Source: Paraflavisolibacter caeni
Lineage (GTDB): Bacteria > Bacteroidota > Bacteroidia > Chitinophagales > Chitinophagaceae
Length of the DNA stretch: 64,000 nucleotides
Assembly (NCBI RefSeq): GCF_025628885.1
Contig: NZ_JAOTIF010000005.1
Coordinates: forward strand, 1-64,000
Direction of reading: 5' to 3'
Below the pieces are notes generated by a model that was not told the DNA's origin, ran no database searches, and saw only the letters and a program-made list of their open reading frames with translations. The position numbers and the translations under genes were made by a program. Numbering within the stretch: the first letter of the stretch is position 1; each line of letters starts with the position of its first letter. Below, piece by piece: positions 36,290-45,334 of this stretch.

Positions 36290-36301
36290 GCAATCGTTTG
36301 T
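36290..36301. promoter_or_regulatory. Candidate LacI-family operator 4
   Basis: GCAATCGTTTGT in the divergent promoter between the CBM9-like gene and the MFS gene. It shares 11 of 12 bases with the site at 31250. Confidence 0.6.
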
Positions 36302-36374
36302 CCAAGGTAAGTTGTATATTGATGCAAAGCATTCCCTACTTTCACGTAACTATAAAAAGAAATTTTTTTGTCAT

Positions 36375-37712
36375 ATGCAGCACTCAAAGAGCAACAATCG
36401 TTATGCAATTGTTATTATTGGTATTTTATTTTTTGTCTTTGGTTTTATTACCTGGCTGAATGGGACATTGATTCCCTTCCTCAAACTGGCCTGCGAGCTG
36501 GAAAATGATATCCAGGCGTTTCTGGTCACCTTTGCTTTCTACATGGCTTATTTCTTCCTGGCCTTGCCGTCGTCCCTCATACTGAAGAAAACAGGATTTA
36601 AAAATGGTATGGCACTTGGCCTGTTGGTAATGGCAATAGGTTCCGTGATCTTTATACCGGCAGCTCAAACAAGAAACTTCTCCTTATTCCTTACCGGCTT
36701 GTTTGTTCAGGGCGCAGGACTTGCCATTTTGCAAACTGCAAGTAATCCATACATCAGTATCATTGGTCCTATCGAAAGTGCGGCACAACGTATCAGCATT
36801 ATGGGCATTTGCAATAAAATCGCAGGTATGCTCAGCCCAATCATTCTAGGCGCACTGGTTCTGAAAAATGCAAGCACGATCCAGGAAAAAGTAGCCACAG
36901 CCACTGATACTGCTACAAAAGAAAACTTATTGAATGAACTGGCAGGCAGGGTGATCACGCCTTATGCAATCATGGCTGTAGTGCTGGTTTTATTGGCATT
37001 TATGATCAAACGATCTTCCTTGCCTGAAATTGATACGGATAAAGCGGATGCTAATGATGCTGTATACGTTGAGAAAAAAAGCATATTCCAGTTCCCACAC
37101 CTGATGCTGGGTGTACTTTGCCTGTTCTTATATGTTGGAGCAGAAGTAATGGCAGGTGATGCTATTGGCGCATATGGCAGAGAACTGGGTATGCCGCTGG
37201 ATGAAACAAAATACTTTACATCCTTCACGTTGTTTGCCATGTTGGCTGGTTATATCGTTGGAATTTTCACCATACCAAAATACCTTTCGCAACAAAAAGC
37301 ATTGGCAATTTCCGCCATTTTAGGTAGTGTCTTCACGATTGGTGTTTTTGTTAGTGAAGGTTATACCGCTATTTCATTTATAGCTTTACTGGGACTTGCT
37401 AATGCCCTGATGTGGCCAGCTATTTTCCCTCTGGCTATCAGCGGGTTGGGCAAATTCACCAAAACGGGTTCTGCCTTACTGGTGATGGGTATTGCAGGTG
37501 GCGCCTTGATTCCGCTGTTGTACACAACTTTAAAAGATAAAGGCATTTTATCGAATCATACTTCATTTTTAGTATGCATGCTCCCCGCCTATCTTTATAT
37601 CATTTACTATGCAATAAAAGGTCACATTCAAAGAAAGCCAACAACAGTTTCATTGAATACCTCCGATAAAAAGAAAAGCTATGAAATGCAGGAAACCACT
37701 GTAGGAAACTAG
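36375..37712 (+). CDS. MFS sugar transporter of the FucP type
   Basis: A 445-residue protein from the chosen ATG (MQHSKSNNRYAIVIIGILFF), which starts right before the first membrane helix; the frame is open 79 codons further upstream but that part is promoter-like. About 12 helices are seen. Family motifs are FGFITWLNGTLIPFLKLACEL, LKKTGFKNGMALGLLVMAIGS, LQTASNPYISIIG, LYVGAEVMAGDAIGAYG and FPLAISGLGKFTKTGSALL. It probably imports the monosaccharide handled by the adjacent kinase/nucleotidyltransferase module and is controlled through the operator at 36290. Confidence 0.88.
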   Translation: MQHSKSNNRYAIVIIGILFFVFGFITWLNGTLIPFLKLACELENDIQAFLVTFAFYMAYFFLALPSSLILKKTGFKNGMALGLLVMAIGSVIFIPAAQTRNFSLFLTGLFVQGAGLAILQTASNPYISIIGPIESAAQRISIMGICNKIAGMLSPIILGALVLKNASTIQEKVATATDTATKENLLNELAGRVITPYAIMAVVLVLLAFMIKRSSLPEIDTDKADANDAVYVEKKSIFQFPHLMLGVLCLFLYVGAEVMAGDAIGAYGRELGMPLDETKYFTSFTLFAMLAGYIVGIFTIPKYLSQQKALAISAILGSVFTIGVFVSEGYTAISFIALLGLANALMWPAIFPLAISGLGKFTKTGSALLVMGIAGGALIPLLYTTLKDKGILSNHTSFLVCMLPAYLYIIYYAIKGHIQRKPTTVSLNTSDKKKSYEMQETTVGN

Positions 37713-37739
37713 TGCTTTTACATAGTATTAATTTGTGCA

Positions 37740-37774
37740 GCAAATGCGACAGGTACTTCTCCTGTCGCATTTGC
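37740..37774 (+). terminator. Terminator after the MFS gene
   Basis: A perfect 14-base stem (GCAAATGCGACAGG with its complement) encloses a seven-base loop 28 bases past the MFS stop and is followed by ATTTATAT. Confidence 0.75.
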
Positions 37775-37999
37775 ATTTATATCTAAGTTGCCAAGCCATT
37801 CCTGAACTTAACTCTTTCCTCCCTTAATTTGCATGATGAGTCTTTAATCGCTCATTGCTCCGGTTTTATTATTTTCCGAAATAACATAAACAATAAACAA
37901 TTAATATATAAATGTTTAATTTTAAGATCATATAAAACATAGCAAGTATATATTGTTTATATGGTTTGTCGCTGTTCTCAGTATGCTGACAGGAATTTT

Positions 38000-38746
38000 A
38001 CAAGCTCACTTATCCTTTTTCTATAGCCTTTCACTCCGCTTTACTGCTTTTTTTATTATCGATTGCAACAGCCTGCTTCCACCCTTCTGTTGGATTTATT
38101 CAATTGTTCACCGGCAACAGGTTCGGGAATATAATGATCAAGCGGCTCTTTCCATTGATTGTATCTGTAATGGTCATCCTGGGATATTATTGACATAGGT
38201 GATGAGCGTTTTTCGCTGACCATTTTCTATGATATTTCTGAACGAAAGATAGCAGAAAAGAAACTGGCGGAAGCAAAACAAATAGCAGAGGAGTCGTCTT
38301 TAGCCAAGGAACGGTTTTTAACCAATATGAGTCATGAAATAAGAACACCCATGAATGTGATTATTGGCTTTACGAACCTGATCGAAAAAACCACCCTTAG
38401 TGAAGAACAACATCAATACCTGAATTTCATTAAAACAGCGGTAAAAACCTGCTGGACCTCATCAACGATATTCTTGATTTTTCAAAAATAGAAGCAGGAA
38501 TGATGCAGTTAGAGCAGGTACCGTTCAAGATTGCTAACATTATGCATTCTGTTGAGATGATGTTTTCCGAAAAGGCAAAAGATAAGAGAAGAACTTGGAT
38601 TAACAGTCCCCATTATTGCAATGACGGCGCATGTGATGCCGGGAGAAAGGGACAGATGTATAAGTTATGGAATGAATGATTATATGTCGAAACCCTTCAA
38701 ACCGGAAGTATTGTATAACCTGATTGCAAAGTATGCGGAAGTTTAA
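38000..38746 (+). pseudogene. Decayed hybrid histidine kinase
   Basis: Only broken pieces of a hybrid kinase remain. Near 38085-38190 a frame reads IQLFTGNRFGNIMIKRLFPL, like the last helices of a MASE1-type membrane domain, then stops. From 38200, DERFSLTIFYDISERK and FLTNMSHEIRTPMNVIIGFTN give a PAS end and HisKA with its His (38333-38335). A one-base loss in the A-run near 38445 shifts the frame before DILDFSKIEAGMMQ. At about 38585 the HATPase domain and most of a receiver are missing, and the sequence resumes at the receiver end (PIIAMTAHVMPGERDRC, MSKPFKPEVLYNLIAKYAEV, stop 38744-38746). No working product is expected. Confidence 0.8.
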
Positions 38747-38949
38747 GTATCTCGTTAAAGCAGATGATGAGTTTGTTTCTTTTAATTTTCCTCAGTTAGT
38801 GTAAGACCTTACTCAAATCAATAAATCATCTGCATATTCCGAAAACATTATAAGCTGAAATATTAATTTCTTTTAAGTACGTTCATTCTGTATTACGCCT
38901 GTTAATTAATTACGTGATAGTTAATTGCCTGAACACTTAAAAATTATTC

Positions 38950-39096
38950 TTACCGTTCGAACAATGTCTCAAAAAATAAATAAACTTGTGCACCAAGAAA
39001 TATTACAATCAAACTAATAAGAATGATTGTTGGAATTATTTTTAAACCGGATTCTAATTGATCATTTATTTTTCTTATTGGGGTTATTGATTTCAT
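38950..39096 (-). CDS. Possible small single-pass membrane protein (48 residues)
   Basis: ATG at 39094-39096 and stop at 38950-38952. The peptide starts MKSITPIRKINDQLESGLK and continues with a helix-like hydrophobic run (IIPTIILISLIVIFLGAQVY) and a short charged end (ETLFER). The layout is that of a small inner-membrane protein. There is no Shine-Dalgarno sequence, which is not unusual in Bacteroidota. No family is recognised and the region is AT-rich, so a chance frame is possible. Confidence 0.4.
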   Translation of the reverse strand: MKSITPIRKINDQLESGLKIIPTIILISLIVIFLGAQVYLFFETLFER

Positions 39097-39410
39097 ATAC
39101 CTATATTAAGATAATACCGTGCCTTAATTTATTTATTTAAATATTTCATATAAAGAGGACGTCATTATTTATATATTATTGATGTAATGATGAGTTCAAT
39201 TCATTGTGTTATGGTGGCATAAGTTTAATAAGTGAAAAGATGGAATTAAATAATAAAACCAGTAATGCCGATTATATAGCGTACATTACATCTAACACTA
39301 GAAGCACCTCGTAATCATTCCTGTATATCTTTCTAACCTGTTTCAATTTTTGTATCTGTCTTTATGAAGCGCTAAAATAGATATTGACTATTCATTCAAA
39401 AAAAATCAAT

Positions 39411-39524
39411 ATGCTTAATAAAGATGAAATCAGCTTTATAAAAAATATAGGCTTACTCTTTTTGTCTTTTTTAATAATAGGTATTGCATGTCTACTTTTA
39501 GTTATGGCAATTACTTATCTCTAA
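39411..39524 (+). CDS. Possible small single-pass membrane protein (37 residues)
   Basis: ATG at 39411 and TAA at 39522-39524. The peptide MLNKDEISFIKN is followed by a hydrophobic stretch (IGLLFLSFLIIGIACLLLVM) and ends AITYL. It resembles tiny one-helix proteins often found in intergenic DNA of this phylum. It lies about 140 bases before methylglyoxal synthase. No family is recognised; the call depends on the amphipathic layout only. Confidence 0.4.
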   Translation: MLNKDEISFIKNIGLLFLSFLIIGIACLLLVMAITYL

Positions 39525-39666
39525 GCTGTATTAATTAGGAGTGCAATGAATGTCATCTATGTGCTATTAACATGTCACCATGCAAACACTCAAACTACTA
39601 TGAGTTTCAATCACTATAAGTGTAATTCCTTTGCTGCTCTAACATTTCACATTTAAATTTCAAAAC

Positions 39667-40182
39667 TTGGTAAACAATTTCAGAAGTATTCATAAAGCTA
39701 AACATATAGCGCTTGTAGCGCATGATCATAAAAAAGCTGATTTAATTGATTGGGCTTATTATAATAGAAAGTTATTAATTCAGCATGAATTAATCTCAAC
39801 AGGCACTACAGGAAAACTGTTGGAAGAAAAGTTGCAAATACCCATAAAAAAAGTATTTAGTGGCCCTTTAGGTGGGGATCAGCAATTGGGTGCGATGATT
39901 GCAGAAGGCAAACTGGATATAATTATATTCTTCTGGGATCCAATGGAAGCGCAGCCCCATGATAGCGATGTCAAAGCATTATTGCGTTTAGCAGTCGCCT
40001 GGAATATTTTAATGGCTTGTAACAGAACAACTGCAGACTTTATCTTGACATCTGTATTCTTTATCTTGACATCTGTATTAATGGATGAAGATTATCCAGT
40101 TACTATTCCGGATTATTCTACTTATTTAAAGCGGAAATTGCTTGTTGAGCAGAATAATAAGGAAACAGTTCTAATTTATTGA
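39667..40182 (+). CDS. mgsA: Methylglyoxal synthase
   Basis: A 171-residue cytoplasmic enzyme that converts dihydroxyacetone phosphate to methylglyoxal and phosphate, bypassing lower glycolysis when phosphate is short. Family motifs are IALVAHDHKKADLIDWA (with the catalytic-region Asp/His), LISTGTTGKLLE (phosphate site), VFSGPLGGDQQLGAMIAEG (catalytic Asp in GGDQQ) and IIIFFWDPMEAQPHDSDVKA. The frame has no ATG; TTG at 39667 is the only workable start and an in-frame stop lies shortly upstream. A perfect 21-base tandem repeat adds seven residues (FILTSVF repeated) before the MDEDY end. That insert lies near the C-terminus and may or may not be tolerated. Confidence 0.88.
   Translation: MVNNFRSIHKAKHIALVAHDHKKADLIDWAYYNRKLLIQHELISTGTTGKLLEEKLQIPIKKVFSGPLGGDQQLGAMIAEGKLDIIIFFWDPMEAQPHDSDVKALLRLAVAWNILMACNRTTADFILTSVFFILTSVLMDEDYPVTIPDYSTYLKRKLLVEQNNKETVLIY
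40038..40079 (+). repeat. 21-base perfect tandem duplication inside mgsA
   Basis: The unit at 40038-40058 is repeated exactly at 40059-40079. It keeps the frame and adds seven residues to methylglyoxal synthase. Confidence 0.9.
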
Positions 40183-40545
40183 AGTAATATTCGATCTTTA
40201 CTAATAGTACAAGTAGTCTTTTCCTCTCCTAAGTAGTGATTATGTGAAACGTGAAAAGGACTCCATCATTTATTATTCCTACACTGATTGCCTCCCGGTA
40301 ATTTAAGTTTTTCACATAAACTTATCAAAGGTTTTTCCTTAATCACCGATTTATTAAGCTATCTTTAGAGGCTTTCAGATTGTTTTGCTATCTCATATTT
40401 AATCCGGTTATATCTACTGAACAGCAAATTTCACTTGCCTTTTTATATTTCTTGTTTCACAAGCAGATTGTAAAATTCAAGGCCCACCTCATTGGTTGCA
40501 GGTAGTTTTACCCTACAGTTATTATTATATTTAAAATATCAAATT
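40183..40545. other. Intergenic stretch before the glycosyltransferase cluster
   Basis: About 360 AT-rich bases with no convincing gene. It should contain the promoter for the three-gene glycosyltransferase cluster. I see no clear match to the Bacteroidota promoter consensus. Confidence 0.4.
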
Positions 40546-41748
40546 ATGGTGTCATTAGATCAAAAATCTAAAATCCTGTTTATAAGCACTTTCACGCCTA
40601 AAAAATGCGGAATAGCAAGCTTTACCCAGGATTTGGTGAATGCAATCAATCCGAAATTGACAAAAGATATTCTTATTGAGGTATGTACTTTGGATAAGAA
40701 AAAGAATGGAAGTTTATATGACACTCCTGTGTGTATGGTAATGGACAGTTATCAAATGGACTCGTGTATAGAAACGGCTCAAAACATCAACAGGGATCCC
40801 TCTGTAAAGCTTATTTGTATAGAACATGAATTTGGCTTGTACGGCGGCGAGCTGGGTGAATACCTGCTTGGTTTTTTAGCATTGATAGAAAAGCCTTTTA
40901 TCATCCGTCTTCATACGGTGCTCCCCACTCCCGGTGAAAAAATGTTGAAAATTGTCCAGTCTATAGGATTATTGGCCGATAAAGTAGTTGTGATGACGAA
41001 AAACTCTGCCCGCTTACTGAAGGAAGATTACCAGTTAAGTGAAGACAAAATCATCATTATACCCCATGGCACACATGCCACTAGCAAAACAGGCACTAAT
41101 GAGTTAAAGGTTAAATACAATCTTGAGAATAAACAGGTGCTCACAACATTTGGATTGTTAAGTCCCAACAAAGGAATTGAAAAGGGTATTATGGCCATGA
41201 AAGAGATCAGCGCCGCTTTTCCAGATGCAGTCTATATTGTATTAGGGCAAACACATCCTAATTTATGGGAGCAGGAAGGGGAAAAGTACCGCGACTTTCT
41301 GCAGGAGTTAATTGATAATAATGGTTTGCAGGACAATGTACTACTAATCAACGAATATGTGCCTACCAGAATGCTCATGGAATATTTAGCGTTGACAGAT
41401 ATTTACCTGTTTACTTCTAAAGATCCTAACCAGGCCGTAAGTGGCACTTTTCTGTATGCTATGAGCGCCGGCTGCCCGGTGATCTCCAATTCATTTGTTT
41501 TGGCAAAGGAAATGCTCGACGAAAAAACGGGCATCATTCTAACGACGGGCCAGGAACATGAATTAGCAGAGCATGCAATCAGGATCCTGGAATATCCCCA
41601 ACTAAAAGAGGAAATGAGTAAAAATGCTTTTTTAAAAATGAGGAATACAACCTGGGAAAAAGTAGGTCAAAAACACGTCAACTTGTTCCACAATGTATTG
41701 GGAATTCCTGTCTTTACCTCGAAGTTATCTAACGAATACAGTAAGTAG
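40546..41748 (+). CDS. GT4-type glycosyltransferase
   Basis: A 400-residue cytoplasmic or membrane-associated glycosyltransferase. The chosen ATG gives MVSLDQKSKILFISTFTPKKCG; the frame runs 18 codons further upstream but with no sense as a protein. The N-terminal half has the acceptor-side Rossmann fold (CIEHEFGLYGGELGEYLL). The C-terminal GT-B half has TTFGLLSPNKGIEKGI, VYIVLGQTHPNL, YVPTRMLMEYLALTDIYLF and GTFLYAMSAGCPVIS, the position of the donor-binding Glu motif, although EX7E is not perfect. It is the first of three genes that are tightly packed with a GT4-like third gene. Confidence 0.82.
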   Translation: MVSLDQKSKILFISTFTPKKCGIASFTQDLVNAINPKLTKDILIEVCTLDKKKNGSLYDTPVCMVMDSYQMDSCIETAQNINRDPSVKLICIEHEFGLYGGELGEYLLGFLALIEKPFIIRLHTVLPTPGEKMLKIVQSIGLLADKVVVMTKNSARLLKEDYQLSEDKIIIIPHGTHATSKTGTNELKVKYNLENKQVLTTFGLLSPNKGIEKGIMAMKEISAAFPDAVYIVLGQTHPNLWEQEGEKYRDFLQELIDNNGLQDNVLLINEYVPTRMLMEYLALTDIYLFTSKDPNQAVSGTFLYAMSAGCPVISNSFVLAKEMLDEKTGIILTTGQEHELAEHAIRILEYPQLKEEMSKNAFLKMRNTTWEKVGQKHVNLFHNVLGIPVFTSKLSNEYSK

Positions 41749-41760
41749 TAAAATAAATTT

Positions 41761-42846
41761 ATGACAACAGGAGTAGCAATTTCTCAATCAACAGGAGCAG
41801 TTTTTCAACCCGGGGATTTACCAAAAGTAAATTTATCGCAGATCATTAATTTGACGGATGATACCGGCATGATACAGCATGCCTTATTCAACATACCCAA
41901 CAGGAAAGAAGGATATTGTATTGATGATAACGCACGTGCATTATTATTGGCAGTATTGACCTGTAAGGTTAAGAAGAATCCGGCAGTACTAGCATTGCTC
42001 CAGGTGTATTTAAGCTTTATACATTACATGCAGACTGACAACGGTGAGTTCAGGAACTTTATGAGTTATACCAAGATCTGCCTGGAAGAACGGGGTTCGG
42101 AAGATTCATTTGGAAGAACATTGATGGCGCTGGGGTTTCTTGCTAACGAAGGCCCTTCTAATGCGTTGGCCAGAACCGGGGCTGATATATTTTCCAGGGC
42201 ATATCGTCATATTGACAAATTGGTTTCTATACGTGGTATCGCCAATTCTATTATTGGGGTTTGCCAATTTATTAAATACAATTATCCTGATGATCTGAAA
42301 AGAGATCTTGTGATCGACCTTTCCAACAAAATGGTAAGGATGTATGAAGACAACAAAAAAGATAAATGGCATTGGTTTGAGCCTGTGCTTACATACGACA
42401 ACGCCATATTACCACTTGCTTTGCTGAATGCATACGAGATTACTAGTGATGAATCTTATTTGTTGGTAGCTTTCGAATCGTTGGATTTTTTAGAATTTAA
42501 AGTATTCCATAATGGCGTTTTAAGTCCTATAGGAAACCAGGGTTGGTTAGAACGCGGGCATGCCAGGGCACGGTTCGACCAGCAAGGCATTGATGCAATG
42601 GCCATGGTGCTTTGTTACCAGCAGGCTTTTCGGCTTACCCGCGATAAAAAGTACTTAAAGCGTATGTACCAGAGCTACCAGTGGTTCCTGGGCAGAAATG
42701 ACCTGGGTTTGTCTTTATACGACCCTTCCACAGGTGGATGTGCGGATGGATTGCATAGTGAAGGAATTAATTTAAACCAGGGGGCAGAAAGCACATTAGC
42801 CTATTGGATATCACACATGGTGGTAGCCTCCTCACTTAAAGAATGA
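41761..42846 (+). CDS. Predicted (alpha/alpha)6-barrel glycan-processing protein
   Basis: A 361-residue protein without signal peptide. The helical toroid pattern is visible in EGYCIDDNARALLLAVL, LSFIHYMQTDNGEFRNFMSY, ERGSEDSFGRTLMALGFLA, WHWFEPVLTYDNAILPLALL and ARFDQQGIDAMAMVL, each with acidic residues where such enzymes have catalytic or sugar-binding groups. I know it only as a conserved partner of GT4 and GH130 genes in Bacteroidota. Its last four bases overlap the next start (ATGA), so translation is coupled. A hydrolase, phosphorylase or epimerase-like role is possible; none is proven. Confidence 0.7.
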   Translation: MTTGVAISQSTGAVFQPGDLPKVNLSQIINLTDDTGMIQHALFNIPNRKEGYCIDDNARALLLAVLTCKVKKNPAVLALLQVYLSFIHYMQTDNGEFRNFMSYTKICLEERGSEDSFGRTLMALGFLANEGPSNALARTGADIFSRAYRHIDKLVSIRGIANSIIGVCQFIKYNYPDDLKRDLVIDLSNKMVRMYEDNKKDKWHWFEPVLTYDNAILPLALLNAYEITSDESYLLVAFESLDFLEFKVFHNGVLSPIGNQGWLERGHARARFDQQGIDAMAMVLCYQQAFRLTRDKKYLKRMYQSYQWFLGRNDLGLSLYDPSTGGCADGLHSEGINLNQGAESTLAYWISHMVVASSLKE

Positions 42847-43862
42847 AAGTAGCAATTTTAGCCCCGGTTACCTGGCGCACGCCGCCAAGAAATTATGGAC
42901 CGTGGGAACAAGTGGCCTCTGTATTAACAGAGGGATTGATAAAAGAAGGAATAGATGTAACCTTATTTGCCACAGGAGATTCTATTACACAGGCAAAGCT
43001 GAAATCCGTCTGTGAAAAGCCATTGGGAGAATACCCGGCTGATGCAAAAGTTATGGAATGTTTGCACATTTCTAATTTGATGGAACAGGCAGCAGCATTT
43101 GATATTATCCATAACCACTTTGACTTTCTTCCACTTACTTATTCCCGTTTGATCCGTACGCCTGTCCTGACAACCATACATGGGTTTTCTTCCGAACAGA
43201 TCATCCCCGTATATAAAAAATATAATGCGCACACCCACTATGTTTCTATAAGTAATAGCGATAGGCATCCTGATCTTAAGTATCTCGATACTGTTTATAA
43301 TGGATTAGACGAGCAACAGTTTGATTGGGGCAAGGGCAATGGTGATTATTTATTGTATTTCGGAAGAATTCATCCGCACAAAGGAACACATGAAGCCATC
43401 CAGATAGCTATTCAATCAAATAAGAAATTGATCCTTTGCGGGTTGATACAGGACACGTCTTATTTTGAAGAAAAAGTGGCTCCCTGGCTTAATGATTCAT
43501 CCATCATGTACATGGGGAATGCAGGTCCCCACCAGCGCAATCAATTATTAGGAGATGCATTGGCCTTATTACATCCTATTAGTTTTGAAGAACCCTTTGG
43601 CTTAAGTGTAGCAGAGGCTATGATGTGTGGCACCCCTGTGATTGCCTTTGATCGGGGTGCAATGAAAGAATTGATACTTGATGGGGAAACCGGTTTTTTA
43701 GTCAATAACATGGAAGAAGCTACTGCCGCCGTCAGAAAGGTTGCTGATATCAGCAGGTGTGCATGCCGGAAGCTTGCAATGGACAAATTCAGCAGCCGGG
43801 TGATGGTATTACATTACATGAGGTTGTACAAGCAAATTGCGCAAAGATCAAATGGCCTTTGA
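42843..43862 (+). CDS. GT4-type glycosyltransferase
   Basis: A 339-residue GT-B transferase. The start VAILAPVTWRTPPRNYGPWEQVAS has the Gly-rich N-terminal nucleotide-sugar fold; HNHFDFLPL, TTIHGFSS and ISNSDRHPDL follow. The donor half shows LYFGRIHPHKGTHEAIQIA (first GT4 signature), ALLHPISFEEPFGLSVAEAM (the E-x7-E motif that binds the donor) and GTPVIAFDRGAMKEL. It overlaps the barrel gene by four bases. The cluster with the facing GH130 gene suggests synthesis and turnover of a mannose-containing oligosaccharide or a storage glycan, which is inference. Confidence 0.86.
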   Translation: MKVAILAPVTWRTPPRNYGPWEQVASVLTEGLIKEGIDVTLFATGDSITQAKLKSVCEKPLGEYPADAKVMECLHISNLMEQAAAFDIIHNHFDFLPLTYSRLIRTPVLTTIHGFSSEQIIPVYKKYNAHTHYVSISNSDRHPDLKYLDTVYNGLDEQQFDWGKGNGDYLLYFGRIHPHKGTHEAIQIAIQSNKKLILCGLIQDTSYFEEKVAPWLNDSSIMYMGNAGPHQRNQLLGDALALLHPISFEEPFGLSVAEAMMCGTPVIAFDRGAMKELILDGETGFLVNNMEEATAAVRKVADISRCACRKLAMDKFSSRVMVLHYMRLYKQIAQRSNGL

Positions 43863-43876
43863 ACAGAGGATATAAA

Positions 43877-45334
43877 TTAATTGCTGTTAATAATTTCCTC
43901 CAACAATTCTTTAAGCGGAACGGTTGCAAAAGATGAGGCATGATCGGACACGGCATACGGGATGAATAGTTTGTCACCATGAATGATTGAACCACAGGAG
44001 TAAACCACATTAGGCACATAACCATGTCTTTCCTCTTCATTCGGCACTAGGAGTGGTTCGTTCAACCTTCCCAGTTCTTTAGTTGGATCATCCAAATCAA
44101 ATAAACTTGCACCCAGGCAATATTTGCGCATTGGTCCCACGCCATGGGTAATCACCAGCCATCCCTTTTCCGTTTCAATTGGGGAACCTGCATTGCCTAT
44201 CTGCACCAATTCCCATGGAAGCTTTGGCTGTTGTAATAATATAGCTTCTTCCCACAAGTACAGGTCATCAGAGAACATAATATAATTATTGATCCCATCA
44301 ATACGGGAGATCATTGCATATTGCCCATTGATCTTCCTGGGAAATAATGCAAGGTTTTTATTGATGGCTGCTCTTCCATGTAGGGGTGCTACTTTAAAAT
44401 CACAAAAATCACGGGTTGTAATTAAATGAGGCAAAATAAAAGAACCATCATAAGCAGTATAAGTGGCGATATAGGTGAATGAGCCATCATCTTCTATAAA
44501 CTTTACAAATCTTGCATCCTCTATTCCATTCTTCTCTGTAAGTGTTACCGGGAAAATAACACGTTCTGACAGCAGTGATTCAGGGGGGAAATGCACCTCG
44601 TAACTGGTATTCACCATACTAAGAATGTCATATTTGATCTTATTTTTCTCAGTAGCCGACTCTATTTTCAGTAAGGCATTTTTTAAGGCCTTCTCGATTT
44701 CTTTATAGGAAAACGGGTCTTGCAACTGTTTTAAAATGGTGGGATAAATATCTTCCGGCAACACCATTTGTGTCAATAACTTTTCAAAAGCTAGTTTGTT
44801 ATCATTTTTTTGCTGCGTCACTATTCCCTCACTGATATACTTGCCGGATGGTTCAAAATGGATCATTCCATTTTCATCCAATAAGCCCCGTTTGAACACC
44901 AATGAAGAAATATGGCTTTCACCAGTAGCCCTAAAACTTACGATTACTTTTTTTTGCCCGGCACCTGCGCCACCCTGGTCCGGATCTTCCACTATGGAAG
45001 GATTAAACAGGGCTGCCGCTTCGATGGAATATTCCATTGTAAAATAGGCCCCAATCAGCAATTTTTTTTCGGATATAGCATGTTGCTCATTAAGTGGCAA
45101 TAGATCTTTGACTAAAGCAAAATGTTTCAGAAAGATATCGTAGATGTTCCTGTAACGGTTAGAGAACTCTTTAAAAATATTACTTAATACGATTTCCGCA
45201 TCCTTATCATCCATCTGCATTACCTTATTGATGATCAGGAGTGAACGTTCATTACCTGTATTAAAAAACCTTGCGATCACTTTCTTATAATCCGGGTGGA
45301 TCCTTATGTTGGTCCTGTTAACAGGTATTGCCAT
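43877..45334 (-). CDS. GH130 family beta-mannoside phosphorylase-like protein
   Basis: The chosen Met (26th residue of the longest frame) gives MAIPVNRTNIRIHPDYKKVIAR and 485 residues; the stretch upstream looks untranslated. Five-bladed propeller features of GH130 are FPVTLTEKNGIEDARFVKF (the catalytic Asp within NGIEDAR), YTAYDGSFILPHLITTRDF, HGRAAINKNLALFPRKING, WELVQIGNAGSPIETEKGWL and THGVGPMRKYCLGASLFD. GH130 enzymes split beta-mannosides with phosphate to give mannose 1-phosphate. It converges on the GT4 cluster, ending 14 bases from it. The exact linkage is unknown. Confidence 0.88.
   Translation of the reverse strand: MAIPVNRTNIRIHPDYKKVIARFFNTGNERSLLIINKVMQMDDKDAEIVLSNIFKEFSNRYRNIYDIFLKHFALVKDLLPLNEQHAISEKKLLIGAYFTMEYSIEAAALFNPSIVEDPDQGGAGAGQKKVIVSFRATGESHISSLVFKRGLLDENGMIHFEPSGKYISEGIVTQQKNDNKLAFEKLLTQMVLPEDIYPTILKQLQDPFSYKEIEKALKNALLKIESATEKNKIKYDILSMVNTSYEVHFPPESLLSERVIFPVTLTEKNGIEDARFVKFIEDDGSFTYIATYTAYDGSFILPHLITTRDFCDFKVAPLHGRAAINKNLALFPRKINGQYAMISRIDGINNYIMFSDDLYLWEEAILLQQPKLPWELVQIGNAGSPIETEKGWLVITHGVGPMRKYCLGASLFDLDDPTKELGRLNEPLLVPNEEERHGYVPNVVYSCGSIIHGDKLFIPYAVSDHASSFATVPLKELLEEIINSN

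Noticed and set aside
36138-36374. 79-codon N-terminal extension of the MFS transporter
   Set aside because: It overlaps the divergent promoter and the LacI-type site; the transporter family begins right at the ATG at 36375.
37953-38198. 81-codon frame before the kinase relic
   Set aside because: It is out of frame with the readable membrane segment of the decayed kinase and shows no pattern of its own.
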